Part shown: positions 10,701-25,700 of the stretch, one piece after another | Layout: every line of letters starts with the position of its first letter | How positions within the stretch are numbered: the first letter of the stretch is position 1 | DNA from: Oreocharis arfaki | Lineage: Eukaryota > Chordata > Aves > Passeriformes > Paramythiidae | Assembly: GCA_013398015.1 (NCBI GenBank) | Contig: VZRR01011617.1 | Location: forward strand, 68,246 to 132,245 | Reading direction: 5' to 3' | DNA length: 64,000 nucleotides | Position numbers and translations under genes: made by a program | The notes under the pieces: model-generated | Database searches by the model: none | What the model was told of the DNA's origin: nothing | Seen by the model: only the letters and a program-made list of their open reading frames with translations

Positions 10701-13700
10701 CCACATTAGATACCTCAACACAGCATGAGTCCAGAAGCAATTGTAAATGCAAGTTAAGAGATGTAGAATTAAAATTTTTCTTCTTAGTCTAAAATGAAAT
10801 TCTTAAACTGATTTATGCTTAAACGGTTTTGGAAATAAGTTCAAGTATTTTTTGAAATTAGCTATGGTTTATGCCTTACTTAAATAGGTGTCTGCTTACC
10901 CCAACCATGCACTCTTTTTTCTTTTGCACAGTGGCAGTAGCACTCTGTAGATTTCCAAGGCAAAAGCTGAGATAAAATAACTGGAAAAGTAGAGCTGTAT
11001 AAATGGATTTTTTCTGCTTGTGTGGTGGGCTGAGCTTAGTGAGATGGCTACTGAATCAGACATGCACAACATTGTTGCACAGGAGTGGGCAAGAACGCAT
11101 GTGTGGAAAAAAGTGGAGGGTGATACTGGGCTGTTTTGATTTTGGCTCCGTGTAGTGGTAGCCTGAGTTTCTGAAGAGCTAAATTCTTCAAGCTAAACCA
11201 ATCTAGTACAATCTGCTGCTGAATGGAACAGCCGTGTTCCTCTTTTCCCTCTCCAGCATTGCTGTTGCTGCTTGTCTTGTAAATGACTTCATGTCTCTCT
11301 TGGCTTGCTTTCGTGTTGTACCTAAGCTAATTCAAAAAAAAGGTTTACCGGATTGTCTGCTGCTTTGCAGGATCTGGCATCTGTGTGAATTGAGTTGGCC
11401 AACCCAATGGAAGACAAACTCCACCAAATAAATAACAGTTTTCTGTTGGAATAGATTGCTGCACCAACCTATTTTGTGGTCACACAATTCCTAGCTCTGA
11501 TACACACAGGCGAGGAAGAATGGGGTTGTTCTTCCAGGGGCTGGCTTGTATTTATGTTGATTTAGTTATAGCTCCAAGAATACTTCAAAACAGGAATTTT
11601 CTTGTGGTTGGGATGTCTGATGGTGTCAGCGTTAGGATTATTTTGTTTGTGCATGGCATCTGGTATTTACCACTGTAAGGATTACAATCTGAAAAGTCTA
11701 GTTTTCTACTCTGGTTTGGCAATTCCTATATTCATTTGAAATACATAGCAAGTAATGTAACAAAACTCTGCAGGACATTTTTTAGACATTTATCTGAAGT
11801 CTTAGCAGTGAGTCCTGTCAAAATGTGTACTTTTAAACTAAATGTCTAAGTTTGCTAATGCAGTGATGTAAAAGGCCTGAGGAATTCGCAGCTAAACAAA
11901 TTAAAGCTTGTTAGCAGGAGTGTGTGGTGTGGGTTGAGGTGGAGATGGAGGAAGCTGGTAGGAAAATCCCACCCTATAGGGTGGACTTTGTGGACAAGAG
12001 ACAAAACATACCCATGGGTTGTCTCCTCATTCTGAATATTCTTCCTTCTTCCCCGTGTCTAGGACTGAGCTGTACCTTTCCCCACAGACTGCACACGTTA
12101 CCTGTAGGGCCACACAGTTCAAGAGCTATTCTTTGGTGAAGAACATGTTAGGGAAATTTGGATCCTTGCCTCATTAAAATAATATACAATAATATCTTCA
12201 TTAAAATTCTTTGCTACCAGAACAGCAGAAATTGTAATTCACTGAGTCAGCAACTTACCAATACCTTTATTGTAGATTTTTGGAATCTCCATATTTTTTG
12301 ATACTGTCCTGTGAAGGAAAATAATTTTAAGGAAAGTTGCTTTCATGAACTTTGAACTATTAAAGATGCTGAAGTGACTAAATTATAAAACAAAGTATTA
12401 ACTTTTCCTAAGACTTTCTTGGCTTTTCCTTTGGGAATGTGAAACTGAGTGATCAGCTTAGGTGAGGAATAAAAAGGGCATAGTAGTCATGTATTCTAAA
12501 ACAGTAATACACTGTGCACAGTCAGCTGGCTTTTCTTGAGTCAGATGGGTAGCATCTGGAAACAGATCTCTTACCTTCATTTTTTCTTCAGAGGAAGTAT
12601 TTACAAGATAGATTATTTTGATGGGGTAAAGGTTGGTGTGCTGATTTAGGGATGTGGGTTTCCGGTGTGAGCCTGAACTTTGCAACAGAAGCTGGTGTTT
12701 TGTTTAAGTCTTTCAACTTGCAAGATGTGATTTTGTTTCATATGATCTACCCTTCATTTCTTATTTAGTTTGAACTAGTAATGAGTAGTTGTGGTCTTTG
12801 ATTTTTTTCTCACACTGGATTAGACATCACTGGAAATAAACATGGAGGAATTGGCACAGTTGAAAGATTTCTGTAAAGTATAGAAAGCTGGGGGAAAAAA
12901 GGTAAGGGTGGGTAAAAAATTCCTGTGTTTTCGTGTAATGGTAAGAGAAACACTTTGAATCAGCTAGATCCATGATAAGAGAGGTCTTTTACATATATGG
13001 CATGGTTTCCATATCAAAATATCAAAACTCTTAAGTATTTTTGAATCTCCTTTAAGTCACCTAAAGACTGTCTTCTAGCACACAACCAGGAGCATAGCCA
13101 TCTCGTCTTCTTTCTGGCTGTTTCAGAGGTCCCCTGGCGCTTCTTAGTCCAGCAGTGCACCTTAATGTAAGAGCTTTTCCTGCAGTGTGCAGCAGTGGCT
13201 TTGGGAGTGATGGAACAGAGGCAAGCAGCCTTGGCAAGGTGCCTTTTTGAGCACTGCAGAGTTGGCCTGTTTCCTGCTATTAACTACAGCCAGAGCAGCC
13301 ATTACTTCCTCTGCAGAGTTGGGAAATTGGTTTGTGACTCAAGTGAGAGCTGGAGAAGGAACTGCATTGTGTGCAGAGAACTGGAAGGTGGTTAGACATG
13401 AAGTGGATTTTGTGCTGTGGAAAGTGCTGGGCTCAGAATCACTTGAAACCATTTCTGATGTTCTTTAATTGTGGAAATTGATCATTTTCCAGTCTGATTG
13501 ATGTTAAAGCCATAAGCATTACTTCTAGGCAGCTATGGACTATATAGAGGGAATTTTGGAATGGTAGCTGTGTTTAGAGGTGGGTGTGATCCACTATGTG
13601 ACACTCCAATATTAGATACCCAAGACAAACACATCTCTAGTAAAAAAAACTTTCAAACATCTGCTTTATTACTGTATTTTAATAACAGTGCATTTCAACA

Positions 13701-16700
13701 GCTGCCACATATTTTAAGAAGAATTGGTTTGGTTTTTTTTTTCAGAACTATGACACCAAAGACAACTTTCTTATAATGCATATAGAAAGAAAGGATTTAT
13801 ACTCTGTAACCATCCTGGGTGTTCTTCCAGTTTTCTTACTTCCTATCAGGGATTTCTATTCTTATGTGAATGATTGTCATCTTAAACTGATGCTAAAATA
13901 ACAAAGGCTAACAATGAATTTGATCTTCTCAAAATTGTTCTGTTTCTTCAGTATGTCATCAGTGGGCTCAGTCCAAAGCCACCTTGGCAAGGTGGAGGGG
14001 GTAGGAATGTTTCTGCATGGAAATATTTTATTATGTTAATTTCAGAGGGCTGTGTTAAGGTCTGAAGTTTTTCATTTGCATGTGTTCTAGAACAGGCAGC
14101 CAGAAAATCAGACTTGTAGGGCACATCATCTTGAACATACGTGCATGTCATCGTATCTGAAAATGCCAGAAAGCATTGCCAGATTTTTAATTGTTGTAAG
14201 AATTCTCAGGAGTGGCCATCTGGATGATAAACAATGTAAAAAAGGACAAAAGCAAGACGAAAGAAGTGTTTCCATACATCCTAGTCAAGAAATGAAAATT
14301 AGCCTAACATTTCACAAGACAGTCTTTAACTGGCTGGGGGTTTCTGTGTCACATTTCCAGCAATCCCTGTTCCAGTGCTGTGTCACCTAAGCAAGTTTTG
14401 CTGGCACATTTGTCTGAGCAGTTGTATTGTGAACCGTGTCTGCATACTGATGTAGTTTTAAACCAGTCTGTTCTTGGTGGCAGGTGTTTTTTTTAGACTT
14501 CATCAGTCCTCTGAGTCAGGGAACAGCGTGGCTGCACAAACAGTTTTTCAGCACTTAAATCAGAAGAGCAAACTGTGTGTTGGAGTGTGAGAGATTAGAA
14601 GATAGCACAAGTATTGATGTGAAAAACTTAATCTTATGGAACTGATGGCTGTGCTTGCTTTCTCAGATTTGTGATCAGAGAAGTGTTCTATCACCTGTTC
14701 TTTAAGCAATGACAGTAGCTTTGGCTTTGTCCTCCTTTTCTTAAGTCTGGTGATTGTCCATTTGTGAATGATGGGTAGTTGATTCTCAGTGGCTGTGAAT
14801 ATGAGAGAGACTGGTACTGCTGAAGTTTGACCAGTATTGAGACTGTGTTCCAATGTGCAGACCTGTGTTTAGATTGATATGGTCTTCTAGGCGTACCAGT
14901 GTCCATGGAGGAGTCCCTTTATTTTCTTATTTTTATAAACTCTTACGTGTAAAATATGGTGAAATACCGGTTTTAAGAATTACAGTTTCTTTTTCAATCA
15001 TCTGTCTTTCTCTTTGCTGCATGGAAAGAGTGGAATGAAGAGCAGAACAACAACAAAAAGAATGGCACTACTGAAATGATTAATTATTTTTTATTTCCTT
15101 ATACTGTAAATAATTATCATTTACAATGTCACAAAAATCTGTAATGGTGTCCTTGTAATGATTGTTCTTTGAATGGGAGAGCTTACATGATTTCCGTATT
15201 TCTCTAAAGGGCTAGTCCATTTTAGGATTAAAAGTGTGATAAAATGCCTTTTTATTTGTCAAAAGTTTAAGCAAATTGAAGCAGAATGTGTTTCATGTGC
15301 TCTGACAACTTGAGCAGAATACCTGAGAGCAAAGATATTCTGCTTATGTTGTCAGAGAAACCCTGCTAGAATTACACTAATTAATTAACTGTGTTAACTT
15401 GTAGAAAACCTTTGATATTATACAGAAAGGTTTTCTTGCTCTGTGCTTCCATGTGGGGCAGGTATTGAGCTGGGGACTGTCTTGCTGTTCTTGTTACTTG
15501 CCTTGACGCATCTGTGAGTAAAACATGGAGGAACAGATATTGGAAGAGACACAGTAGTGATTTGATCCGTTTTGTCAAGGTGTGAAGTAAAAACACTAGG
15601 TATGCCAATGCTCTCGGTTTTTTAGCTGAGAAGGAGGTTGGACTGCACTGACACAGTTATTAGGGTAAAAGATTTTGTTCACCATAATAGTTGTAATGTA
15701 ACACCCATGAAATAATATGCTCAAAATCCATGCTATCAAATCCTGTTTCTTGGCAGTTTCTGTCTAAAGAATAATTAGATTTGGTAGGGAAACACAGCAG
15801 TCAGAAGATCAATAAATATTTCCCTTGAGTTCTAAGAACTTGATTTGAAAGTATCCTCTAGGTGTCATGTCAGTTGTCTTGTTGTGTTGGTACAATGCTG
15901 GGGGACTTTGAGGGGGATGATTTCCTTTTAATTTAAGTTTTAAATTTTTGCAAGGACAGAAGAAGAAATCTTTTGTAAAAAGCTGTGTAAATGTTCTCTT
16001 TAGCTGTTCAAAATATACAGCTGTTAATTGTTTGACAAACAATTTAGAAATAGAGCATAGACAGAGCTGTTGGAGCACAATTGCAGACGTGATTCTCATT
16101 ATCAAAGGGTCCCTTTGATATGCTCACCATCACAACACTGGGTATTCACAGTCCCTGGGAAGGCATAAGGGGGTTTAAGTCAACTCAAGACCATTGCTCT
16201 CTTCAGAACACTTTTGGCTAATCATTCTGTTTTTATCCTCTAGGTTGGGCTGAGCCCTGGATACACTCCCCCACACTGGTGTAGTTACCTTGGGAAGATA
16301 TTCAGGCTCTTGCTGCTCTTGTGGAAAAACATTTACACATGCAATCGATTTGCTCAGACAATCTCCTAACTTAAAAACCTTTATGTTAAAAGCCACCTTT
16401 CAGTCTCTTTTGTCATAGAATGGTTTGAGTTGGAAGGGACCTTACAGATCATCTAGTCTCACCCTCCCTGCCACGGGCAGGGACACCTTCTGCTAGACCA
16501 GGCTGCTCAAAGCCCTGTCCAACCTGGCCTTAAACACTTCCATGGATGGGGCAGTCACAGCTTCCCTGGGCAACCTGTGCCAGTATGTCAGCACCTCACA
16601 GTCAAGAATTTCTTCCTAATATCTGATCTAAACCTACCCTCTTTCAGTTTAAAGCCATTCCTCCCTTGTCCTGTCACTATGTGCCCTTGTAAATACCAAC

Positions 16701-19700
16701 CATCTTTCTTGTAGTCTCCTTTCAGGTACTAAAAGGTGGCAGCTAGGTCACCCTGAAGTCTTCTCTGAGCTGAACATTCTCGATTCTCTCAGCCTTTCCT
16801 TGTGGAAGGGGTACTCTGCCCCTCTAGTCACCTTGTCATATGATAAGGTCAGCTTTCCTAGCCACAGCTGTGGTCTGTCACTTCCCATATTTTCCCAGAG
16901 CTTCATAGGTGAATCACATTTGCTCATCTCTACTGAGCCTTCTCAGGAGTTTACTGTTCCATCACATGGAGAAAAGAGCTGTGAGTGCATAGAATCTGGA
17001 GTTTGGGGCATTTGCATGGATGTAAGAGACTTGTCTAACATCTGTCTTTGGTTGAGATAGTAATGGAGTATAAGTATAATTCTTTCCAGGTTCGTGCCCT
17101 GACCTTAGAGATGGAATATTTTCATCTTTGACCTGGTAGATGTATGCTTTATGTAACACAAACAGATTGATATGATACCAACTTAGGAAGACTCTGTGTT
17201 CTGATGACTGTGTCAATATTTGGGTTCCATATCCAAGTAACTGTCCTTGAATGATGAGGTAAAAGGGTATCTTCACCCCCACAAAATGCTTACAGTGAAA
17301 ATTGCCAGAGGGTGAGAGTGAACCTAGTGTGAAAAGTCAAGCTGCTTCTTCCAAGTCTCTTGTTATGCTCCAGATTGTACTGTGAAGGTCTTGAATTAAT
17401 GAAGAAATTCTTTTGTTTTCCCCACCCTCAATGAAAGTTACTTGCTTTGACATCTGAATGGTTGGCCTAACTGCTGAAATTGCTGATGTCCTGACATTAT
17501 GCTTACTTCCCGGTAAAGTCAGGATTTATTTAAAAGTATAATTTGAGACGCTCAAGATGGCAAATGGATGACATGTCCTAATTTGTAATGCCTTCTTCTT
17601 TGTTTTCTAGTAAGAAGAGCGTATTGTTTTGCTTTCTGTCTTATGTATGAAACAAAATTAAAGCATGGTTTTGTCTGTTGGCCAGACAGGTGACACTGGT
17701 ACAAAACTGCTACTTTGCGTAGTTTGGGTGAGGAAATTTTGAGTTTCAGTACTGATTCTGTTTTAAGTGATGTATTTGTATCTGATGAAACAGTGAATGA
17801 GGGTTTTATTGACATTGTGGATGGGTCTCTCATCACCTATCTTAACATTACAGTGGGCTAAACCTTTGCATCAGATTTTTATTGCTTAGAATTTGTCCTT
17901 CCTTATTAATATACATCTGACTCTTAAATGTCTCTTTGAGGGAGTTTTGTGAATTTTTTGCCAAGTCATTCAGTGGAAGGAGGGCACTTCAAGGAAAAAA
18001 GAATGTTTTTCCCCAAATCTATACGTTTTGAGAGGACTAGCTTGGAACAGGAACTCAATTTGACTGAAGTGGCTTTTGCTAGTGAAAGTAGACAAAAATT
18101 TGTCCCAAATTACTACCATTTCAAAAAATAATCTGTTAAGCCTCTTAGAGACTTGTTTAAGCTTCATAGCTAACACACTTGAAACATAGCCCTGTATTCT
18201 GCAAAAGAATGGACCTCTGGTGTTGTGGCCTTCTGTCTGTTGTGGAATGGGACATACAGTTTGGTCTGAGCATACAATTTAAAATAGAGATCTTCTTTCA
18301 TATTGGTTATACCTCTTCTCGCCGACACAAAGACCTGAATGGTCCATTCAAATACAGTGGGGACAAGATGATTGGAGTTGCTTAGGGTTTGGGGACTAAG
18401 GTGCCAGTGGAAAAAAATCTAGTGTGAAGGCAGTGTACTTGGCAAACATGCTGGAAAAAGAAATGGTAACAGGAAGTGATTGCAGAGAAACTCTTGCTAG
18501 ATAAGGAGTTGCGTCCCTCATGAAGGAAATTGGAGATTGAAACTGGTGGGAGCATGGGTTGTGTGTTGAAACTTGCAAACTGAACAAGGGGCCTCAAATG
18601 GAAGACTAGTCTGAAGGCAAGGAAGGCAATTGAGTGGTTATTCAAAATTACAGGTAAAGAAACTACATGCCAGTAGGAGAAACAGTGGTTTGGGAATTAA
18701 GTGGAAAAATAAGGAGTACAGAATGGAAGTGGGACAGAAGGGCAGTGGAAGCACAGGTGTTATGTCTAGGGGGATGCTATGGGGGGCTGAGTGGGGAGTG
18801 AGAATTTGGGGCAAAGCAAGCTGCTTGCAGTAGTTGCTGACCTCCAGTGCCTGGAGTGGGATCAGACCTTTTGGAGGCTTTCTCTGCTGCAGGAAAACAT
18901 TCCTCTGGCAGTTGGTTACATAAATACTTACTGAGGGAGGAGCCCATTCATCTGAAGTGCTGGTCCACAGAGAGGCTGCTGACACACAGCTGTCAGCTTG
19001 GGTCTCAGAGCCTCTGGGGGAGGTGAAACTGGTCTCACCCTCACGTGCCATTCCACCATGTCAGGTGTTGCTTAGATGCCAAGGGATTAAGTTTGCTTTT
19101 GATTCTCTGCAAGTATGAAGATAAAATACTGTTAAGAGCAGCAACTGCAAATGACCAGAACTTAGAAATTCACAACATTTGGAATTTTGTCTTTTTGTTG
19201 TGTATTTGTTCTCAGCTACTGCATTTTAAATTACTTAATTACTTGCTGCTTTTTCATCGGCCTCCTTCAAAGTACAGGGTGTTCTAGTCTGGAAATGTAA
19301 CTTGCAGTATGGTGGAGAGGACAATTTGTAGGATGCCTTTCTTGTGATTACAAGATTTTGTGACAATTGAAGCAGAACATTGCTGGAAGAAAAATGTTGG
19401 TCTGGTGATTTAAATTGGACTGCTCAGAAATTGCCTTTAATTGCATGTTTTTGTATTTTCTGGGTGCCCAGACTTTGGATACTAGGATCAGCTTTGTGAA
19501 AGTGCTGAATACTTAGGTCCACAAATAAAGTCAATCAGAACAGCATGAGCAACTGAGAAATCATGGTCTCCCAAATGTGGCATGTAGAATTCCTTTGTCA
19601 ACTCTTATCTCTGGGTTTCCTTCCCCCATATGGGAGATCAGTAGAATATTCACTGATTTCCTGTGGTGTTAACAAAATTGATTATGATTGTGAAGGACTT

Positions 19701-22700
19701 AGATATTACTGTGATAAGCACAATAAATAAAACTCAAGAAGAAATTAATAGTGGTGTACTTCAAGCAAGGATTTCAGTACACCAATCCATGGATTACACA
19801 CTAAACAATGTAAAAGAAAATACAGTCCTCAGTAGCTGCTTGTTTAATGGGTGCTGTACCTTCTGTGCACGTTAGGTATCTGCTGTGGGGAAAAATAATG
19901 TTTGTGTAATTGAAGACAGTGTATGTGTGGGGTAGTAGATCAGTGCTACAGACACCCTTAGTTGTGGCTTTTCCTAACCTTTACGTGCTTGACTTTGTGG
20001 CTGCAATACTTTCCTCTTAACGTGGCTTTTGAATGTAATATTGAATGCCTACATTCTTTGTAAATAAAGTATGTGCACGTAGGGACTCTGCTGGATGCAT
20101 CAACACAGTTTACTATCCAGGTTTTGAAAAATGTAGATGTAGGGGAAACCAGGAATGGTGGAATGATAACTAATTACTTCGGTATCCTAATACTCGTCTT
20201 TGAATAGTAGTCCATGGATAAATTTACATTCAATATAGTATATATGCTGTCAGTGACACCTGAGGAATTTTACCTGTCTAAGTGCCTTGGGGGGGGTTGC
20301 TCTTGTACCTTGTTCTCTCTCATACTTGTTTCATGAATATGTAAATTGGCGTGTCCCCATTGTTATTGTACTTCTCAGCTACTTTGGAAATTGGCTTATT
20401 CCATTCTTGGAGTTCAGTTTGGGTTCTTTTGACAGCACTGCTTTCAGTGTTTATATTTCGTATTTTATGAGGTGCCTTGCAGGCTGTTTTTCATGGTTAA
20501 GGATATCTTCATATGTATAAAAAAAGTAATATATTACTTTTGGATATCAACATGAAGTGTTGGGCTTTCTGTTCCGGTATGAGGAACAGACTCACAGGGT
20601 GAACTACATTCTTAGTTCTGTGGTCAGGCAGGATGCCCTGCTTTGAGTTGAGATTTTTCTTAATAGGAAGTAGGAAGGGAGCACTAGTGAGCTTGGCTGG
20701 GCCTGTCGTGACAGAGGCAGTTGGTTGTTATGATTGTGAAATTATTTTTTGGGAGCTTCAGGATTCCCTGCACCAACCACACTGTTCTAGAAGGCAGGGC
20801 CATGCAAATCTTGTCGCTCCATGTTGTGGGACAGCTTTCTTTCCTCTGTCATGCCTTTTTCTTCACAATGAAGGTTGTTGTTAATAACAGAAGAGGCCAT
20901 ACCATGTTCTCCTGCTAGTGTTACTATGTGTCCTTGTTTCCCTGACTCAGATATTCAGGAATCCTGTAGACTCAGGTTAAAAGCTTAACTCTCCTTTTTC
21001 TGGAATGCAGTCCATTTCTGTGTATTCCCAGTGAGACAGAGTTTTGGTAAGTGTACCTTAAAAATCCTTTAAAGGTTTGAAGTAGCTTTTGTTGTACAAT
21101 ACTAGATTCAAACTCAGGACCTAAAGGGGACTACCATTTGTGTCCCTGACAATTTTCTGCATCTGCATCTTCCTGTGAAGGCCTATCTTGCTGGACAACT
21201 ACTTCCCCTAGGAAAATGAGATGATGGTGTGTGAGGCCCATTTTCAGTTGTTTCTTTAAAGCTTAACAATAAAAGCTTCACAACTTCTTTTTCCGCTTTG
21301 TTACTTTGCTTTCCAGACAGGGTTTGTCTTTACCATGTATTAAATTTCTTCTTTGATCTCTTCCCAAGTTTCCTTGTGGTCAGGGAATCAGGCCGTGGGT
21401 CCTGCCTCCCCCCTGCAACTGTCAAACCTATAAAAGCACTTTCCACTTCCAGCATGAAGTGCTTGATTTTTAATTTTTAATGACTGTAAGAACTTGTCAG
21501 ATGATCTTGATAATGCAAAAGAAAGAAAGGATGTTGCCCAGTGAACCCACAGATCTGTGGGTGCCCAGTGCCCTGTGGTTGCCCAGTGTGGATGCACAAT
21601 GCCCTGTGAAACAGGGGCATAGTGGAGCAAGCAACCTACTGTTACAGCCAGGCATAGCAAAAAGTAACTTAAGAGGCCAGGCATACTGCAGGAGAAGGCC
21701 CCAGAGAATCACAGGGATAATTGAGTTTCAAAGGGACCTTTAAAAGCCATCTGGGCCAACCTTCTAGTCACAGCGGCCAACTTGAAAGCTGGATCCAGCT
21801 CTGAAGTTAGATCAGGTTGCTTGGGGTGTATCAAATGAGGTTTTGAGTATCTTCAAGGCTGAAGCTTCCACAGCCTCTCAGGGCAGTCTGTCACAAAGTT
21901 AGACCACCCTCACGAAGTGGGTGGTCCAAATATATGATCACAATGTGTTAGCATGCTTTGTCAGTTGCTGGGATCTTGTCTAGCTCTGTGCACTCCAGAG
22001 CAGAGCTGTATGCATGTGATCTGCTCCTTTGTGTGGAGCACAAACTCTTCTCATATTCACAGCCTTCCTTCTAAAGGAGCCTTTATCCATTCACTGCAGT
22101 ACCTCAGGCATGCAAACTATCCAGCTGCCAATTGAGGGGAGATTATGGGTTGAAGTAATGGTGAAAGTGCAGGTAAAAAGGTAGAAATAACTTAGTATTG
22201 ACTGGCAATTTTTGAGATGTGCATGTTCATATCCTGCTTCCTTTTGTTTTTCTGTCAATCTTCCCAGGATCATTCTGGCCTAAGACTGAAATGGTTCTTT
22301 GTGCACTCCTCCTTACATGCTTGGGACTAAAGGTGAGGCAGGATTCTGAAAGTGCATGCCCTTTGTGGATGCTTTGAGTTCAATGAGTTCAGTGGTTGCA
22401 GGCAAAAAAGATACTGCACATGTGAACTGCATGTCTTACAGCTTGTAATTATTAGTCTTACTCGAACAACACTGGCAGCTGGGCCTTTGTAGCAGTTTTG
22501 CTGCAGATTTTTCTTAACCTGAGAGAGTGGAAGCCACTGGAGAATGTATTCTCTGCATAGGTCAGGAGGACAGGAGATGGAGAAACAGAAATCAGTCTGA
22601 TTGGTTTGTTTTTACAAAGTTGGAGGCTGGGCTAGCATAGTGACCATCGAGTTGTAAATGCAGAAAGGAGGATACTCACTTCACTTTAGAGAATTCTACA

Positions 22701-25700
22701 GTCTCAAAACAGCATTATCCTGACAATTTAAACTGTTCAGATCCTTGCTGTCGTTGCTGTGATCCAGGCTTCTCTGTTGTGGTTGACACCTGGATTGATG
22801 AGATCCTACAGTGAGCTTGTTCAGGTTGCAATACCTGCAGAAATTGCGTTCCACGGAAGAACAGAAGAGTTTCCTGCTGGTGTAGGAAGCTTACTGGCTC
22901 ACCAGTGGGTCTGTGTATGAGTGATAGGGAGTGGGTGGCACTACATGCCACTGTAGGATTGCATGGAGCTGGAGAGTAAAGCTTTTGGCTGCAACAGTGA
23001 CTTAAATTGTTTTAGAACCACAACCTTATGTGAGTGCTTTCTCCAACACAGGAATTTCTAAAGAGGTGCTCGTTTCTTCCCCTCTCTTGCTTAGGTCTTC
23101 CAAAGTTCATAGCATGCTGTTAAACCTTTTCCTTTCAGAGTTTTTAATCTTTTTAAGTTGTTAGAGGCAGAGTTTAGGGATGAATGTAAATTGCAATTCA
23201 GTTACTAAGAACAGATCAAGAGTGACATTTGGTAATGAAATTCCATGACTGTGTTGCTGTAAAGTGGAAGAACTTGAAGAAAAATGTAATCTGCAAATAT
23301 TTAATGGCAATTCTTCGAGGAAGCGGTGGAAGAGATAAGTGAACTAAGGAGACTTGTCATACCTGAAGTAGTAAAAAAGCTTTTGTTTCTCTTCTCTGCC
23401 ATTGATTTGTTTGTGATGAGAACTGTAGCCCCTTAGTGATTTTTGTTTCTTTGTGAATTGGGCGGGTGATTATTTCAGAAAAGACAAGAGACCTTTAGAA
23501 CTTGTAGTGTAGAATAAATGTTTATAAAGATGCTTTATAAAGAAAGCTTGTAGGGATTAGTAAACTCAGAATTACCCTTACAGTCTAGGGATTAGTGGTA
23601 AATTGTCTGATCTCTTAAATGTGTTGCCTTCAAAGGTCAGAACAAGCTGACAGTGGGGGATGTCCCTTCTACTTGCTTTAGCCTGCTGTCTGATTACAGT
23701 ACTACCACTACATGATATTTTTATTTGACTGGACTGGTTGGAAGGACTGTGTACCTGTGTAATAATGAGGAACATTTTCTTTTAAGAAGAAAGTTGTAGA
23801 TTGTCTGGAGTGTATTTAGAGAGCATACGTAGTATCTTAATTAGTTAACGTGTTTTTGTGACTAGGTGGAAGCTCGTCCATCCAGATCGGGTGAGAAATA
23901 ATACTGTGGTGTTATAACTGTATTTTTGTTACAATATGGGCATGAAGCATGTGTACAGCTGCTCCAGTGTAGTTTTAACCCTCTAAAGCCAGAAAGAGGA
24001 GACAAACTCAGTGAATGTGCTCACAGAAGTGAGAGAAAAATGGAATTTTTCCTTCTCTAGCTTTGATTTGTGTATGGTTTTATGTTAATGTCTGTCAAAA
24101 CTAAGACATTTTGGGTTACAGCTTTTGGTCTAGAGCAACTGTTTTCGGGGGGTGAAGGTGTTAGCGTAGGAAAATACTGTACTCACGATGGCACTTGAAA
24201 CTGTTGTATACTATATGTCCAAGTCAAGTACAAGTTTTTCTCTGACACACTAAAAACTCCCACAAAAACAGACTCTCCCAGTTGACAGGAATTGCTCTGC
24301 AAGCTTTAGAGTCAGTTTTAATGCATTTTTTTCCTGAAATACCACAGCTAAATTCCTTCCTGTAAGAAGGATACATTTGTTTCCAAAACAAGTGCTTCCA
24401 ATTCAAAAATTTAATGCAATTTTGACTAGGAAAGCCTTAGACTGCTGTGACAGGTCAAAACAATAAACTGAGGGGATCTTTCCATTCCCCAGAATTCAGG
24501 CTCAGCTAAACATATTTAGGAAAAATTGGAAAGGACAAGGAGTTGGATGTAATTTATTAAAAGTTTCTGACAGTGTAGAAATTCTTCTAGGTATCTTTTC
24601 CATTATGGGAGACAGATATGAAGGATCTGTGTCTTCATTACAAATTGAAAACTCACATTGGATACTTCTCCACTTCGCTTCATCACTTTGCTTTAAGTGA
24701 AAAAAGGTCATCTCCTGATGTAAAAAGGTGTTGTTTGGTAGCAGAGAGAGATGGGGTGCATTATGTTAGGCATTTTAAAGGTGTTTAGTAGTTTTTTGAT
24801 ATTACAGGAAAAAAATGTAGATTTATCTCATATGGGAAGAGAACCCATTCTGGGTTGCTTGAAATCTTCCTTGGGATTTCTTTTTACTTTTGGAAAGACC
24901 TTTCCAATCACACTTTTTATTTTCAGTTGTATCCTTAACTTTTTTTCTTCACTTGCTATTCAAAATGAACAGAAACTGCACATGTAAAACATGGGAAAGA
25001 CTGACTGAGTGATAAGAGTGGAGTAAGTTTACAGTAAGGTTAGTTTACATATATTTAGCAATGTTAGGTTGATGGTTGGACTTGATCTTAGGGTTTTTTT
25101 ACAGCTTTAATGATTTTATGATTCTGTTCTTGTTCTGTAACACTGAAGAGTTGCATTGTTAGGATAGGATTGTGTATGACTTTCGGCATTTGAGTTGAGA
25201 AGGAGACTCCAGAACTTGTTATTTCGAAGGCTCTCAGTGTTGGCAGGCACTGGATAGATGATACAGGACAGATACCTGCCACAAGTGGATGATCTCTCAG
25301 TTGAGGATGCTTTAGACTTCTAAAACACTGCCAAGCATGCTTATTTGACCCAGGAATGTTCTGAGATCACCTGGTGGGACTATTGTACAAAAATCCTAAT
25401 GAGATACAAGAGGCCTCACCTAAACCATGTAGAAACAAAAATATCATGTCTGGATTATAAACATATGTCTGAAGTGTGTGTTTTGAAGTGTGATCTGTGC
25501 TGAGCAGTGGGTTTAGATAAAGGTTTCGTCATAAGGCCTTGCTAAATATACAGCTCCTTGTTTCCAAAATACTTTTTTTTCAGAATATGGTGGCATAGTT
25601 CTGTTCTAGAGAGATCAGTTTTGTCTCTACTGTATGTGATTTCCTTGGAACTGCTGAGCTATGGAAGTGTATCTTGGTGGGAAAGCCTTTCTGGTTAAGT

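Noticed and set aside
15603..15660. aaggaggttggactgcac, resembling the CR1 tail
   Set aside because: Match limited to about 15 bases with no flanking CR1 sequence.
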